Shown here in pieces: positions 1 through 7,572 of a stretch of 64,000 bases of DNA. Source of the DNA: Nonomuraea fuscirosea (GTDB lineage Bacteria; Actinomycetota; Actinomycetes; Streptosporangiales; Streptosporangiaceae). The position numbers and the translations under genes are program-made. Where the stretch lies: positions 62,001-126,000 of the forward strand of contig NZ_PVNG01000026.1 of assembly GCF_003001935.1 (NCBI RefSeq), given 5' to 3'. Each line of letters begins with the position of its first letter. The first letter of the stretch is position 1. Under the pieces are notes generated by a model. The model did no database searches and was not told the DNA's origin. It saw only the letters and a program-made list of their open reading frames with translations.

Positions 1-485
1 ATCATGTCGCAGATGATCTTCAGGGGCAGGCGGGCGGCCACCTCGGTGACGAAGTCACAGCCGGGCCCCTTGGCCAGCAGGTCGTCCACGATGGTGACGG
101 CCGCCGCCTCGACGTCCGCCTCGAACTGTTTGATCATCTTGGGGGTGAAGGCCCTGGAGACGATCCGGCGCAGCCTGGCGTGACGGGGGTCGTCCATGTT
201 GATCATCGAGCCGAAGTACTCGGCGAACTCCGCGGGCATGTCGGGGATGTTCGTCGCCCCGCCGTCGCCCGAGCAGAACACCTCGGGGTTGCGGCTGGCT
301 TCGAGGATGTCGGCATGCCTGACCAGGGCGTAGTAGCCGGGGCCCTTGGGCGCGTACGACATCTCCATCTCCTCGAAGAAGGCGGGGGTGTCACGGGCGC
401 GCAGCCGCTCGAACGCGTCCTCGCGCTCGCTCATGGGCTTGGCCCAGAAGTCGCGGTCCGACAGGTCGAAGTCCAGGACGCTCAT
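1..485 (-). CDS. Cytochrome P450, N-terminal part (cut by window edge)
   Basis: The frame gives about 161 residues of a bacterial P450 before the window ends, so the I-helix and heme-cysteine regions lie outside. It carries GPGYYALVRHADILEASRN and FGSMINMDDPRHARLRR, the latter containing the DDPxHxxLR pattern of the C helix, and it is clearly paralogous to the complete P450 at 1824-3077. The start is ATG at 485, preceded by GGAGG 6-7 bases upstream. Function is inferred only from family: NAD(P)H-driven monooxygenation using ferredoxin partners. Its apparent promoter (832-861) is separated from it by a transposon scar, which may alter its leader or expression. The substrate is unknown; the neighbourhood suggests a lipid, terpenoid or steroid. 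Confidence 0.9.
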   Translation of the reverse strand, partial: MSVLDFDLSDRDFWAKPMSEREDAFERLRARDTPAFFEEMEMSYAPKGPGYYALVRHADILEASRNPEVFCSGDGGATNIPDMPAEFAEYFGSMINMDDPRHARLRRIVSRAFTPKMIKQFEADVEAAAVTIVDDLLAKGPGCDFVTEVAARLPLKIICDM

Positions 486-659
486 CAGAAACCTCCGGGG
501 GAACCCCCGCCTTCAAGCGGGAAGGTAATCGGACCCCTGTGGAGCGGGGCAGGGGCAGGCGATGCGCCGCCAGACGGACCACCGTCGAAACGCGGCGCGA
601 TGCCGCGAAGTTCGGTAGCGTGTTCGATGGCGGCGATGACCAAGCCGCCAGAGCAACGA

Positions 660-825
660 TCGAAAGTGCCCTCGCCGCCGGGCTGGCGGAGAGGTGAAAC
701 GCCTGTGGAGCTGATGTAAGACCTCAACGAGAGATCCTTTTCTCGGGCGGGCGACCGGCGATGAAGCAGGAAACCTCACGGGCGACCGTGGGAATCCCTT
801 TCCTTCAGGAGAGAGAAGATGTCAA
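660..825 (+). mobile_element. IS605-family (TnpB/IS1341-type) right-end remnant with omega-RNA-like sequence
   Basis: The + strand reads, after an in-frame TGA (695-697), NACGADVRPQ from 698, continuing to KQETSRATVGIPFLQE and ending in GATGTCAA at 825. From memory of actinobacterial TnpB proteins, ACGAxVRPQR...KQE...GIP is their characteristic C-terminal tail, and the GGAATCCC-hairpin-GATGTCAA terminus is the right end of IS200/IS605 elements, where the omega RNA (guide scaffold) ends. No tnpB body, RuvC motif or tnpA remains, so this is a dead 3' stub. Bases 486-659 are probably partly element or insertion debris; no gene was recognised there. The element sits between a P450 gene and its likely promoter. 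Confidence 0.72.
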
Positions 826-831
826 GTGCCC

Positions 832-861
832 ATCATGGGAAAAGCGGGCACTTACGTCAAT
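832..861 (-). promoter_or_regulatory. Putative promoter with AAGTGCCC/GGGCACTT dyad, originally for the first P450
   Basis: On the minus strand TTGACG (861-856) is followed after 18 bases by CATGAT (837-832). The 12-base string TTGACGTAAGTG is identical to that in the promoter of the other P450 (3112-3101). AAGTGCCC (824-831) and GGGCACTT (847-854) form an 8-bp inverted repeat around the -10 region, overlapping the end of the transposon scar. This looks like a regulator-controlled promoter now about 350 bases from the P450 start codon. Confidence 0.5.
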
Positions 862-885
862 GGTTTCGACGTACACCGTACGTAC

Positions 886-917
886 GCGGCCGGGAAGGGT
901 ACGACTCCCGGCCGCGC
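886..917 (-). terminator. Stem-loop downstream of the epoxide-hydrolase-like gene
   Basis: CGCGGCCGGGA (886-896) pairs with TCCCGGCCGCG (907-917), an 11-bp perfect stem with a 10-base loop, 25 bases after the stop codon of the leftward gene ending at 942. It would insulate that operon from the promoter at 832-861. Confidence 0.6.
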
Positions 918-941
918 GAGCGGCGTACGAGAAAGGGCGGG

Positions 942-1781
942 TCAGGCCGCCGGGCCGAGCCAGTCGAGGATGAGCCGGTTGACCTCGCCCGGCCGTTCCA
1001 GCTGCAGGAAGTGCCCGGCGCCCGGCACCACCTCGGTCCGCGAGCCCTCGGGCAGGTGGCTCAGCGCGTCCTTGGTCAGGTCGGCGCTCAGGCAGCCGTC
1101 ATCGGCGCCGTGCAGGTAGAGGACGGGCCCTGCGACCCCGCCCTCGACGGCCGGATAGCGGCCCGAGGGCGGCGTGGTGCCGAGCATGGCCCGGTAGTAG
1201 CCGATGGCCGCGGCGAGGTTCGCGGGGGCGCCGATGCTGCGGCGGACGAACTCCAGGTCCTCGCTCGCGTCGTACCCCGGCGACCAGTCGCGCCACAGGT
1301 TGTCGATGAAGCCGGGGGCCGCGGCGGCCGACTCGGCCAGCGCCGTCTGGAAGAGGAAGATGTAGAACGAGCGCTTGAGCTGCTCGTACTCGAAGAAGCC
1401 ACTCGCCAGCGAGCCCGGCGGCGGCACCGCGAGCGTCACGGCGCGGCGGAAGCGGCCGGCGGTGGCGTAGGCGGGGAAGGCGCCCCAGTCGTGACCGATG
1501 ACGACGGCGTCGTCGCCGCCACCCAGCTCCTCGTGCAGCGCGCGTACGTCGGCGACCAGCGCCGCGTCCTCGTAGGCGCCGTCGGCCGGGACTTCGGTGG
1601 GAGCGTAGCCCCGCATGAAGGGCGCGACCGCGCGGTAGCCGTGCTCGGCCAGGGCGGGCATCAGGTGCCGCCAGGTGTGCGCGGTGTCGGGAAAGCCGTG
1701 CAGGCACAGCGCCAGCGGCCCCTCGCCCAAAGACAGATACGCGAACTCCACACCATTGGCGTGGATAGTCCTGATCTCCAT
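942..1781 (-). CDS. Alpha/beta hydrolase, epoxide hydrolase-like
   Basis: The 279-residue protein has the fold and catalytic layout of epoxide hydrolases and haloalkane dehalogenases: HGFPD (residues 28-32, oxyanion hole), GHDWGA with Asp98 as nucleophile rather than Ser, and a C-terminal GAGHFLQLERP with the catalytic His near 257. A nucleophilic Asp argues against a lipase or esterase. ATG at 1781 (MEIRTI) is preferred over an upstream TTG because homologous hydrolases begin close to the first beta strand. It is the last gene of a leftward unit after a GMC oxidoreductase and a P450, 42 bases downstream of the P450 stop. Hydrolysis of an epoxide formed by the P450 is a reasonable but untested inference. 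Confidence 0.88.
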   Translation of the reverse strand: MEIRTIHANGVEFAYLSLGEGPLALCLHGFPDTAHTWRHLMPALAEHGYRAVAPFMRGYAPTEVPADGAYEDAALVADVRALHEELGGGDDAVVIGHDWGAFPAYATAGRFRRAVTLAVPPPGSLASGFFEYEQLKRSFYIFLFQTALAESAAAAPGFIDNLWRDWSPGYDASEDLEFVRRSIGAPANLAAAIGYYRAMLGTTPPSGRYPAVEGGVAGPVLYLHGADDGCLSADLTKDALSHLPEGSRTEVVPGAGHFLQLERPGEVNRLILDWLGPAA

Positions 1782-1823
1782 GACTGCGAAACCTAGCACG
1801 ACGGCCGCGCTCCGACCGGGCGC

Positions 1824-3077
1824 TCAGAAGGTGTAACGCAGGTGCTTGATCCCGTTGATGAAGTTGGACAGCAGGAACTCGGGCTCCCCCACGGCCCTGA
1901 TGCCGGGCAGGCGGGTGAACAGCTCGCGGAACATCACGGTCATCTCCCTGCGCGCCAGGTGGGCGCCCAGGCAGTAGTGGGGCCCTGGGCCGCCGAAGCC
2001 GACGTGCGGGTTGGGGTCGCGGGTGATGTCGAAGCGCTCGGGGTCGGCGAACACCGCCTCGTCGCGGTTGGCCGAGTTGTAGAAGAGCAGCACCTTGTCA
2101 CCCTTCTTGTACGCGGCGCCGTTCAGCTCGTGGTCGCGGGTCAGCGTACGGCGGAACTGGATCACCGGCGTGGCGTAGCGGACGATCTCGTCGCAGGCCC
2201 CGGCGATGCGGCCGTCGAAGTCGGCCAGCAGCAGCTCGCGCTGGCCGGGATGGTCGGTGAGCAGCTTGAGCCCGTGCGCGATCGCGTTGCGGGTCGTCTC
2301 GCTGCCCGCCACCACCAGCAGGATGAAGAACGAGCCGAGCTCCTGGGACGACAGCCGCTCCTCGCCGTTGACCAGCAGGCTGACCAGGTCGCCGGTGGGC
2401 CTGCGGCGCCGTTCGTCGCCCAGGCGGGCGGCCAGGCGGTTGAGCGAGAAGCCGGCGTGCAGCAGCTTGGCCAGGCCGCGGGCGACGTTGACGCGGCTGA
2501 AGTCGGGCGACAGGCCGGTGTATTCCGGGTCGGCGTTGCCGAGGATGACGTTGGTCCGCCGCAACACCACGTCATGAAATTTCGCAGGAATGCCCATCAT
2601 GTCGCAGATGACCCGTACCGGCAGCCGCGCCGCCACCTGCGTGACGAAGTCGCCTGGACCCTCGGCGGCCGCCCGGTCCACGATCTCGGCGGCGGCCCGC
2701 GCCAGGTCCTCCTCCATCTTGGACAGGACCCGCGGCGTGAACGCGCGCGAGACGATCCGGCGCAGCCGCGCGTGCCTCGGGTCGTCCATGTTGATCATCG
2801 AGCCGAAGTAGACGCTGAGCCAGCGCGGCATGTCGGGGATGCTGTTGGAGCACGGCTCGCTGCTGAACACGGCCGCGTTCCTGCTGGCCTCGGTCACGTC
2901 GGCGTGGCGGACCAGGGCGTAGTAGCCCGGCCCGCCGCCGACGAACGGCACGGCCTGCTCCGGCACGAAGGCCGGGCGCTCCAGCTCGCGCAGCTTGCGG
3001 AAGGCCTCCATTCGCTCGGCCTGCGGCCGTCCCCAGAACGGGATCTGCGACAGGTCGAGGTCCACGGGCAGCGTCAT
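1824..3077 (-). CDS. Cytochrome P450 (complete)
   Basis: The 417-residue protein has all P450 landmarks: I-helix AGSETT (257-262) for oxygen activation, ExxR (Glu297/Arg300), and the heme loop FGGPGPHYCLGAH with axial Cys369. The FGGPGPHxCLGA form and overall length resemble actinobacterial CYP124/CYP125/CYP142-type lipid or steroid hydroxylases, but family assignment needs alignment. ATG at 3077 is chosen because a good promoter (TTGACG-N16-TAGGCT) ends only 7 bases upstream, implying a leaderless transcript. It follows the GMC oxidoreductase by 31 bases and precedes the epoxide-hydrolase-like gene. No ferredoxin gene is seen in the window, so redox partners must be elsewhere. Confidence 0.93.
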   Translation of the reverse strand: MTLPVDLDLSQIPFWGRPQAERMEAFRKLRELERPAFVPEQAVPFVGGGPGYYALVRHADVTEASRNAAVFSSEPCSNSIPDMPRWLSVYFGSMINMDDPRHARLRRIVSRAFTPRVLSKMEEDLARAAAEIVDRAAAEGPGDFVTQVAARLPVRVICDMMGIPAKFHDVVLRRTNVILGNADPEYTGLSPDFSRVNVARGLAKLLHAGFSLNRLAARLGDERRRRPTGDLVSLLVNGEERLSSQELGSFFILLVVAGSETTRNAIAHGLKLLTDHPGQRELLLADFDGRIAGACDEIVRYATPVIQFRRTLTRDHELNGAAYKKGDKVLLFYNSANRDEAVFADPERFDITRDPNPHVGFGGPGPHYCLGAHLARREMTVMFRELFTRLPGIRAVGEPEFLLSNFINGIKHLRYTF

Positions 3078-3084
3078 ACCGTCG

Positions 3085-3112
3085 AGCCTACGCAAGTGAC
3101 CACTTACGTCAA
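3085..3112 (-). promoter_or_regulatory. Leaderless promoter of the P450 with AAGTG-N2-CACTT dyad
   Basis: Minus strand TTGACG (3112-3107), 16-base spacer, TAGGCT (3090-3085), ATG at 3077. The spacer holds AAGTGGTCACTT, two 5-bp inverted arms with a 2-base centre, where a repressor would block RNA polymerase. The first 12 bases are identical to the promoter at 861-850, so both P450 genes probably respond to one regulator. The promoter overlaps the stop codon of the upstream GMC gene. Confidence 0.6.
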
Positions 3113-4656
3113 GCCTCGCCACCCTTGATCAGGTCGGCCCCCTTCTCGCCGATCATGACGGCGGGGGCGTGGGTGTGGCCGCGGTTCAGGGTCGGCATGA
3201 CGGAGGCGTCCACGACCCTGAGCCCCTCGACACCGCGCACGCGCAGCGCCGGGTCCACCACGGAGCCGTCGTCGGTGCCCATCCGGCAGGTGCCGACCGG
3301 GTGGTAGAGGGTCTCGCCGCGCTCGCGTACCCACCGGGCCAGCTCCTCGTCGGTCTCCGGCGCCCAGTAGGGCGCCATCGGCCCGCCCGCGAACGGCTTC
3401 ATCGCCTCGGTGGCGAACACCCGCTTGGCCGTCTTCAACCCCGCGACCAGCCGTCTGACGTCGGCCTCCGCGCCGAGGTAGGCGGGGTCGATGACCACGT
3501 CCGCGCCGTTCAGCCCGACCCGGCCGCGGCTCTCCGGCTGCAGCAGCACCACCCCGACGGTGAGCCCGTGACCGGACGGAGGCGTGAGCCCGTGGTCGAT
3601 GAACGGCCCCGGCGCGAAGATCAGCTCGATGTCGGGAGCGGGCTCGCCGTCCGAGGTCCTGATGAACGCCACCGCCTCGCCCACGTTCGTGGTCAGCATG
3701 CCGGAGCGGGTGACGAGGTAACGCAGCAGGTTGCCGATCGACTCGGCCCCGGTCAGGGTCACCGGCCTGGTGCACTCGACGAACACGCCGCTGGACAGGT
3801 GGTCCTGGAGGTTCTTGCCGACCTCGGGCAGCTCGTGCACGACCGGCACCCCTACGTCGCGCAGCTCGTCACCCGCGCCCACGCCCGAGCGCATCAGCAG
3901 GTACGGCGAGCCGATCGCGCCCGCGGCCAGGACGACCTCCCGCCTGGCTCTGACCCGGGTGCCGCCGCCGTACTCGATGCCCGTCGCCCGCTTGCCGTCG
4001 AACGTCACCCGGTCCACCGCGGCGCCGGTGAGGACGGTCAGGTTGGGCCGCGAGGCGGCCGGGCGCAGGTAGGCGTCGGCCGAGCTCCATCTTCTGCCGC
4101 GGTTCTGGGTGACGGGCGTCGGGCAGTAGCCCTCGTTCGAGCGGCCGTTCAGCTCGCCCAGGCGGGTCATCCCCAGCTCCGCGCACGCCTGGAGGAAGGC
4201 GGCCGTCGTGACGTTGGGGCTGCGCAGCTCGGAGACGTAGACGGGGCCGTCGGTGCCGTAGACGCCGCCCTCGTTGCTGCCGACGCGGCGCTCGGCCCTG
4301 GTGAAGTAGGGCAGGACGTCGTCGTAGGCCCAGCCGGGGATGTCCCACTGGTCGTAGTCGAGCTGGCAGCCGCGTACGTACATCTGGGCATTGAGCGACG
4401 ACGAGCCGCCGAGCACGCGGCCTCTGGGCCAGTAGAGCTCGCGCCCGGACATCTCGCCCTGCTTGGCGGTGGTGAAGTCCCAGTCGTACTCGGTCTTGAA
4501 CAGCTTGGCGAAACCGGCCGGCATGCGGATCTCGAGCTTGTCGTCCTTGCCGCCGGCCTCGACCAGGGCCACCGAAACACCGGGATCCTCCGACAGCCGG
4601 GCGGCCAGCACACAGCCGGCCGACCCCGCCCCGACGATCACGTAGTCGTACTCCAT
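3109..4656 (-). CDS. GMC family oxidoreductase (choline dehydrogenase-like)
   Basis: The 515-residue flavoprotein begins with the FAD-binding GAGSAG motif (about 9-14). It has the second GMC signature around GGSSSLNAQMYVRG, and ends with the substrate-site HPVGTCRMG (His452) and NRGHTHAPA (His494 region), which supply the catalytic base in this family. GMC enzymes oxidise primary or secondary alcohols to aldehydes or ketones; the precise substrate cannot be read from sequence. The ATG at 4656 follows AGGAGGGG. It is the first gene of the leftward unit and is divergent from the acyl-CoA-ligase-like gene, so the two probably share a regulated intergenic region with the dyad at 4735-4750. Confidence 0.92.
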   Translation of the reverse strand: MEYDYVIVGAGSAGCVLAARLSEDPGVSVALVEAGGKDDKLEIRMPAGFAKLFKTEYDWDFTTAKQGEMSGRELYWPRGRVLGGSSSLNAQMYVRGCQLDYDQWDIPGWAYDDVLPYFTRAERRVGSNEGGVYGTDGPVYVSELRSPNVTTAAFLQACAELGMTRLGELNGRSNEGYCPTPVTQNRGRRWSSADAYLRPAASRPNLTVLTGAAVDRVTFDGKRATGIEYGGGTRVRARREVVLAAGAIGSPYLLMRSGVGAGDELRDVGVPVVHELPEVGKNLQDHLSSGVFVECTRPVTLTGAESIGNLLRYLVTRSGMLTTNVGEAVAFIRTSDGEPAPDIELIFAPGPFIDHGLTPPSGHGLTVGVVLLQPESRGRVGLNGADVVIDPAYLGAEADVRRLVAGLKTAKRVFATEAMKPFAGGPMAPYWAPETDEELARWVRERGETLYHPVGTCRMGTDDGSVVDPALRVRGVEGLRVVDASVMPTLNRGHTHAPAVMIGEKGADLIKGGEA

Positions 4657-4734
4657 GACCCCTCCTGGGGAAGTAACGTCCCCCTTGCTTACAAGAAGGC
4701 CGCACGCGCGTCCATATCCAGTTGTGACCTGAGT

Positions 4735-4750
4735 TACCTACCAGTCGGTA
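4735..4750 (+). promoter_or_regulatory. TetR-type operator between divergent GMC oxidoreductase and AMP-ligase genes
   Basis: TACCTAC-CA-GTCGGTA is an imperfect dyad with six of seven positions matching between half-sites. It lies across the -10 region of a possible rightward promoter (TTGTGA at 4722-4727, CGGTAT at 4746-4751, 18-base spacer). TetR-family regulators of lipid catabolism commonly bind such TACCnAC/GTnGGTA dyads. No cognate regulator is adjacent in the window; it may lie left of position 1. Confidence 0.55.
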
Positions 4751-4802
4751 TGTCCCGCCTGCGAAGATGGCGCCGAAGCCGTTCTAGAGGGAGGAAGGCG
4801 TC

Positions 4803-6341
4803 ATGCTGAATCTGTCGATCGTCCTGGAGGACAGCGCCAGAAACACCCCCGACCGCACCGCCGTCGTCTTCGGCGACATGCGGCTGCCGTACTCCATGAT
4901 CGACACTGTCGCCAACCAGGTCGCCAACCTGCTGATCTCGCGCGGGATCACCAAGGGGGACAAGGTCGCGCTGGCCTGCCCCAACCTGCCCTACTTCCCG
5001 TTCGTCTACTTCGGCATCCTGAAGGCCGGGGCCACGGTGGTGCCGCTCAACGTGCTGCTGCAGTCACGCGAGATCGCCTACCACCTCGACGACAGTGACG
5101 CCAAGGCGCTGTTCTGCTTCGAGGGCACGCCGGAACTGCCGCTCGGCGAGCGGGGCCGGGCGGGCTTCGAGGCGGCGGAGGGGTGCGAGCACTTCTTCGT
5201 ACTGCCCGCGACGCCGCTGGCCACCGAGTCCGAGCACGGCGAGTCGGTCTGGGCCGCCCTGGGCGGCATGCCGGCGGAGTTCGAGACCGTGCAGACGGCC
5301 CCCGACGACACCGCGGTCATCCTCTACACCTCGGGCACCACGGGCCAGCCCAAGGGCGCCGAGCTGAGCCACCAGAACATGCTGCTCAACGCCATGGTCA
5401 GCGACAAGATGTTCCCCTCGGACGAGGAGCAGGGCGACACCTACCTCGCGGTGCTGCCGCTGTTCCACTCCTTCGGCCAGACCGTCGTGATGAACACCGG
5501 CTTCCTGCGCGGCGCCACGGTGGTGCTGATGCCGCGCTTCGACCCGGGCGAGGCGCTGGCGCTCATGGTCAAGGAGAAGGTGACGTTCTTCGCCGGGGTG
5601 CCCACGATGTACTGGGGCATGCTCACCAAGATCCACGCGGACGGCGCGGAGGTGCCCACGTCGCTGCGGGTGGCGGTGGCCGGTGGCGCGTCCTCGCCGG
5701 TCGAGGTGCTCAAGGACTTCGAGAAGACCTTCGGCATCGGCATCCTGGAGGGCTACGGGCTCTCCGAGACCGCGCCGGTCGCCAGCTTCAACCAGCTCGG
5801 CCGGCCCACCAAGCCCGGCACCATCGGCACGCCGATCTGGGGCGTGGAGATGAAGCTGGTCGACGGCGACTGGAAGACCGTCGAGGGCGAGGGGCCCGGC
5901 GAGATCGCCATCAGGGGTCACAACATCATGAAGGGCTACTACGGCCGCGCCGAGGCGACGGCCGAGGTGATGAAGGACGGCTGGTTCCGTACGGGCGACA
6001 TCGCCACGCGCGACGCCGACGGCTACTACTCCATCATCGACCGGGCCAAGGACATGATCATCCGGGGCGGGTTCAACGTCTACCCGCGCGAGATCGAAGA
6101 GGTCCTGATCAGCCACGAAGCCGTGTCGCTCGCCGCCGTCGTCGGCGTCGCGCACGAGTCGCACGGCGAGGAGGTCAAGGCGTACGTCATCCGCACGCCC
6201 GGCTCCACGATCACCGAGGACGAGCTGATCGCCTGGGCCAAGGAGAACATGGCGGCCTACAAGTACCCGCGGGTGGTCGAGTTCCGTGACTCCCTGCCGA
6301 TGACCGCCACCGGCAAGATCCTCAAGCGCGAGCTGCGGTAA
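4803..6341 (+). CDS. AMP-forming acyl-CoA ligase (ANL superfamily)
   Basis: The 512-residue enzyme has the P-loop LYTSGTTGQPKG (174-185), GYGLSET (317-323), the hinge/adenylate-binding GWFRTGDI (393-400) with DRAKDMIIRGGFNVYP, and the C-terminal catalytic lysine in TGKILKREL (Lys505). It activates a carboxylic acid with ATP and transfers it to CoA. Length and motifs fit long-chain or branched acyl-CoA synthetases. ATG at 4803 follows GGGAGGAAGGCGTC. Beside two P450s, an alcohol-oxidising flavoenzyme and (15 kb away) an alpha-methylacyl-CoA racemase, it would suit a pathway that oxidises a terminal methyl to a carboxylate and then activates it. That pathway is inferred, not demonstrated. Confidence 0.93.
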   Translation: MLNLSIVLEDSARNTPDRTAVVFGDMRLPYSMIDTVANQVANLLISRGITKGDKVALACPNLPYFPFVYFGILKAGATVVPLNVLLQSREIAYHLDDSDAKALFCFEGTPELPLGERGRAGFEAAEGCEHFFVLPATPLATESEHGESVWAALGGMPAEFETVQTAPDDTAVILYTSGTTGQPKGAELSHQNMLLNAMVSDKMFPSDEEQGDTYLAVLPLFHSFGQTVVMNTGFLRGATVVLMPRFDPGEALALMVKEKVTFFAGVPTMYWGMLTKIHADGAEVPTSLRVAVAGGASSPVEVLKDFEKTFGIGILEGYGLSETAPVASFNQLGRPTKPGTIGTPIWGVEMKLVDGDWKTVEGEGPGEIAIRGHNIMKGYYGRAEATAEVMKDGWFRTGDIATRDADGYYSIIDRAKDMIIRGGFNVYPREIEEVLISHEAVSLAAVVGVAHESHGEEVKAYVIRTPGSTITEDELIAWAKENMAAYKYPRVVEFRDSLPMTATGKILKRELR

Positions 6342-6353
6342 CCGTCCCGCACC

Positions 6354-6379
6354 CGAGGCGCGGACCTCTCCGCGCCTCG
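6354..6379 (+). terminator. Stem-loop after the acyl-CoA ligase gene
   Basis: CGAGGCGCGG (6354-6363) and CCGCGCCTCG (6370-6379) form a perfect 10-bp stem with a 6-base loop, 13 bases after the ligase stop codon. No U-tract follows, which is common for actinomycete terminators. Confidence 0.65.
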
Positions 6380-6446
6380 GCGTGCCTCCAGGCCGGGCCG
6401 TTTATCGGCGTGCTCGGCCGGACCGTGGTTCGGTAGCTTGGCTTCC

Positions 6447-7412
6447 ATGCGGGATCGGCCGGACGACTTCGACGAGGGGCTGCTGCGGCCCGCGCTGGCC
6501 GCGTGGGGCATCGAGGCCGCCACGCTCGACTACGCGCCGGTCGGGTTCGGCGACTTCCACTGGATCGCGGGCGGCCGGGGCGGGCGGCGCTGGTTCGTCA
6601 CGGTCGCGGACGTGCGGCGGCAGACCTTCGACGGGCTGCGCCTGGCCATGGAGACGGCGGCCGCGCTGCGCGAGGAGGCGGGGCTCGGGTTCGTGGTGGC
6701 GCCGCTGCGCGCCGGTGACGGCACCACCCTGCGCCGGCTCGACGCCCGCCGCTACGCGATGAGCGTGTTCCCGTACGAGGAGGGCCGGGCGGGCGACTTC
6801 GGCGACGAGCCGCCGGCCGACGAACGCGCGCTGATCATCGACCTGCTGGCGGAGCTGCACCGCACACCGCCGCCGCTGCCGACCCCGGCCCGCCCGCTGG
6901 AGCTGTCCGGGCGGGCCGCGCTGGAGCAGGCGCTCGGCGACCCGTCTCTGCCCTGGCTGGGCGGCTTGTACGCGCGCCCGGCCCAGGAGCTGATCGCCGA
7001 GTACGCGGCCGTGCTGCGGCGCGGGCTGGCGGAGTTCGACCGACGGGCGGCCGAGTCCGGCGAGCCGGTGGTGACGCACGGGGAGCCGCATCCCGGCAAC
7101 CTGCTGCGGGCGCCGGGCGAGCGGCTGCTGCTGGTCGACTGGGACACGGTCGGGATGGCCCCGCCGGAGCGTGACCTGTGGCTGGTGGCCAGGGACGCGA
7201 GTGACCTGGCCCGCTACGCCGACGCGACCGGCCGCCGCCCCGACGCCGGCGCCCTCGCGCTCTACCGGCTGCGCTGGGCGCTCGACGACGTGGCCGAGTT
7301 CGTGGAGTGGTTCCGCTCGCCGCACGCGCGCACTCCGGACGCCGAGCAGTCCTGGGCCGCGCTCACCGCAACGCTCAAGCACCTCGCGGACGACGACGCG
7401 GCCGGGCCGTGA
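6447..7412 (+). CDS. Aminoglycoside phosphotransferase (APH)-fold protein
   Basis: The 321-residue protein has the APH/choline-kinase catalytic loop THGEPHPGNLL, where His-Gly-Glu replaces the more usual HGDxHxxN aspartate, followed by the metal-binding LLLVDWDTVGMAPPERDLW. The family transfers phosphate from ATP to hydroxyl groups of small molecules, including antibiotics, sugars and choline. The Asp to Glu change at the catalytic-base position is visible directly and may reduce or alter activity. ATG at 6447 (MRDRPDD) is chosen; a TTG lies 9 bases upstream in frame. It stands alone between two hairpin-bounded units, so its target cannot be inferred from neighbours. Confidence 0.82.
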   Translation: MRDRPDDFDEGLLRPALAAWGIEAATLDYAPVGFGDFHWIAGGRGGRRWFVTVADVRRQTFDGLRLAMETAAALREEAGLGFVVAPLRAGDGTTLRRLDARRYAMSVFPYEEGRAGDFGDEPPADERALIIDLLAELHRTPPPLPTPARPLELSGRAALEQALGDPSLPWLGGLYARPAQELIAEYAAVLRRGLAEFDRRAAESGEPVVTHGEPHPGNLLRAPGERLLLVDWDTVGMAPPERDLWLVARDASDLARYADATGRRPDAGALALYRLRWALDDVAEFVEWFRSPHARTPDAEQSWAALTATLKHLADDDAAGP

Positions 7413-7438
7413 CGGCCGCCTCCCGCCTCGGTCAGCCG

Positions 7439-7529
7439 GAAACTTTCATTCCTGATCGCCGCGTCACGGCAGCTCACGAGCGCCCGGCCGGTCCCCCGCT
7501 CACGCGACATTGCGGTACCGAAATTTTCG
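7439..7529 (+). promoter_or_regulatory. Two GAAA-N-TTTC operators upstream of the CE1-CBM2 esterase
   Basis: GAAACTTTC (7439-7447) and the perfect CGAAATTTTCG (7519-7529) lie 126 and 44 bases before the esterase start. CGAAA-N-TTTCG is, from established work on Streptomyces xylanase promoters, the conserved palindrome bound by a LacI-type xylan/xylobiose repressor (BxlR-like). Two sites around one promoter would suit looping repression. The repressor itself is not in this window. Confidence 0.6.
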
Positions 7530-7572
7530 CTGGACACTCGCAATATTTCGGCCGCCGAGCGAGAGGACCTCG

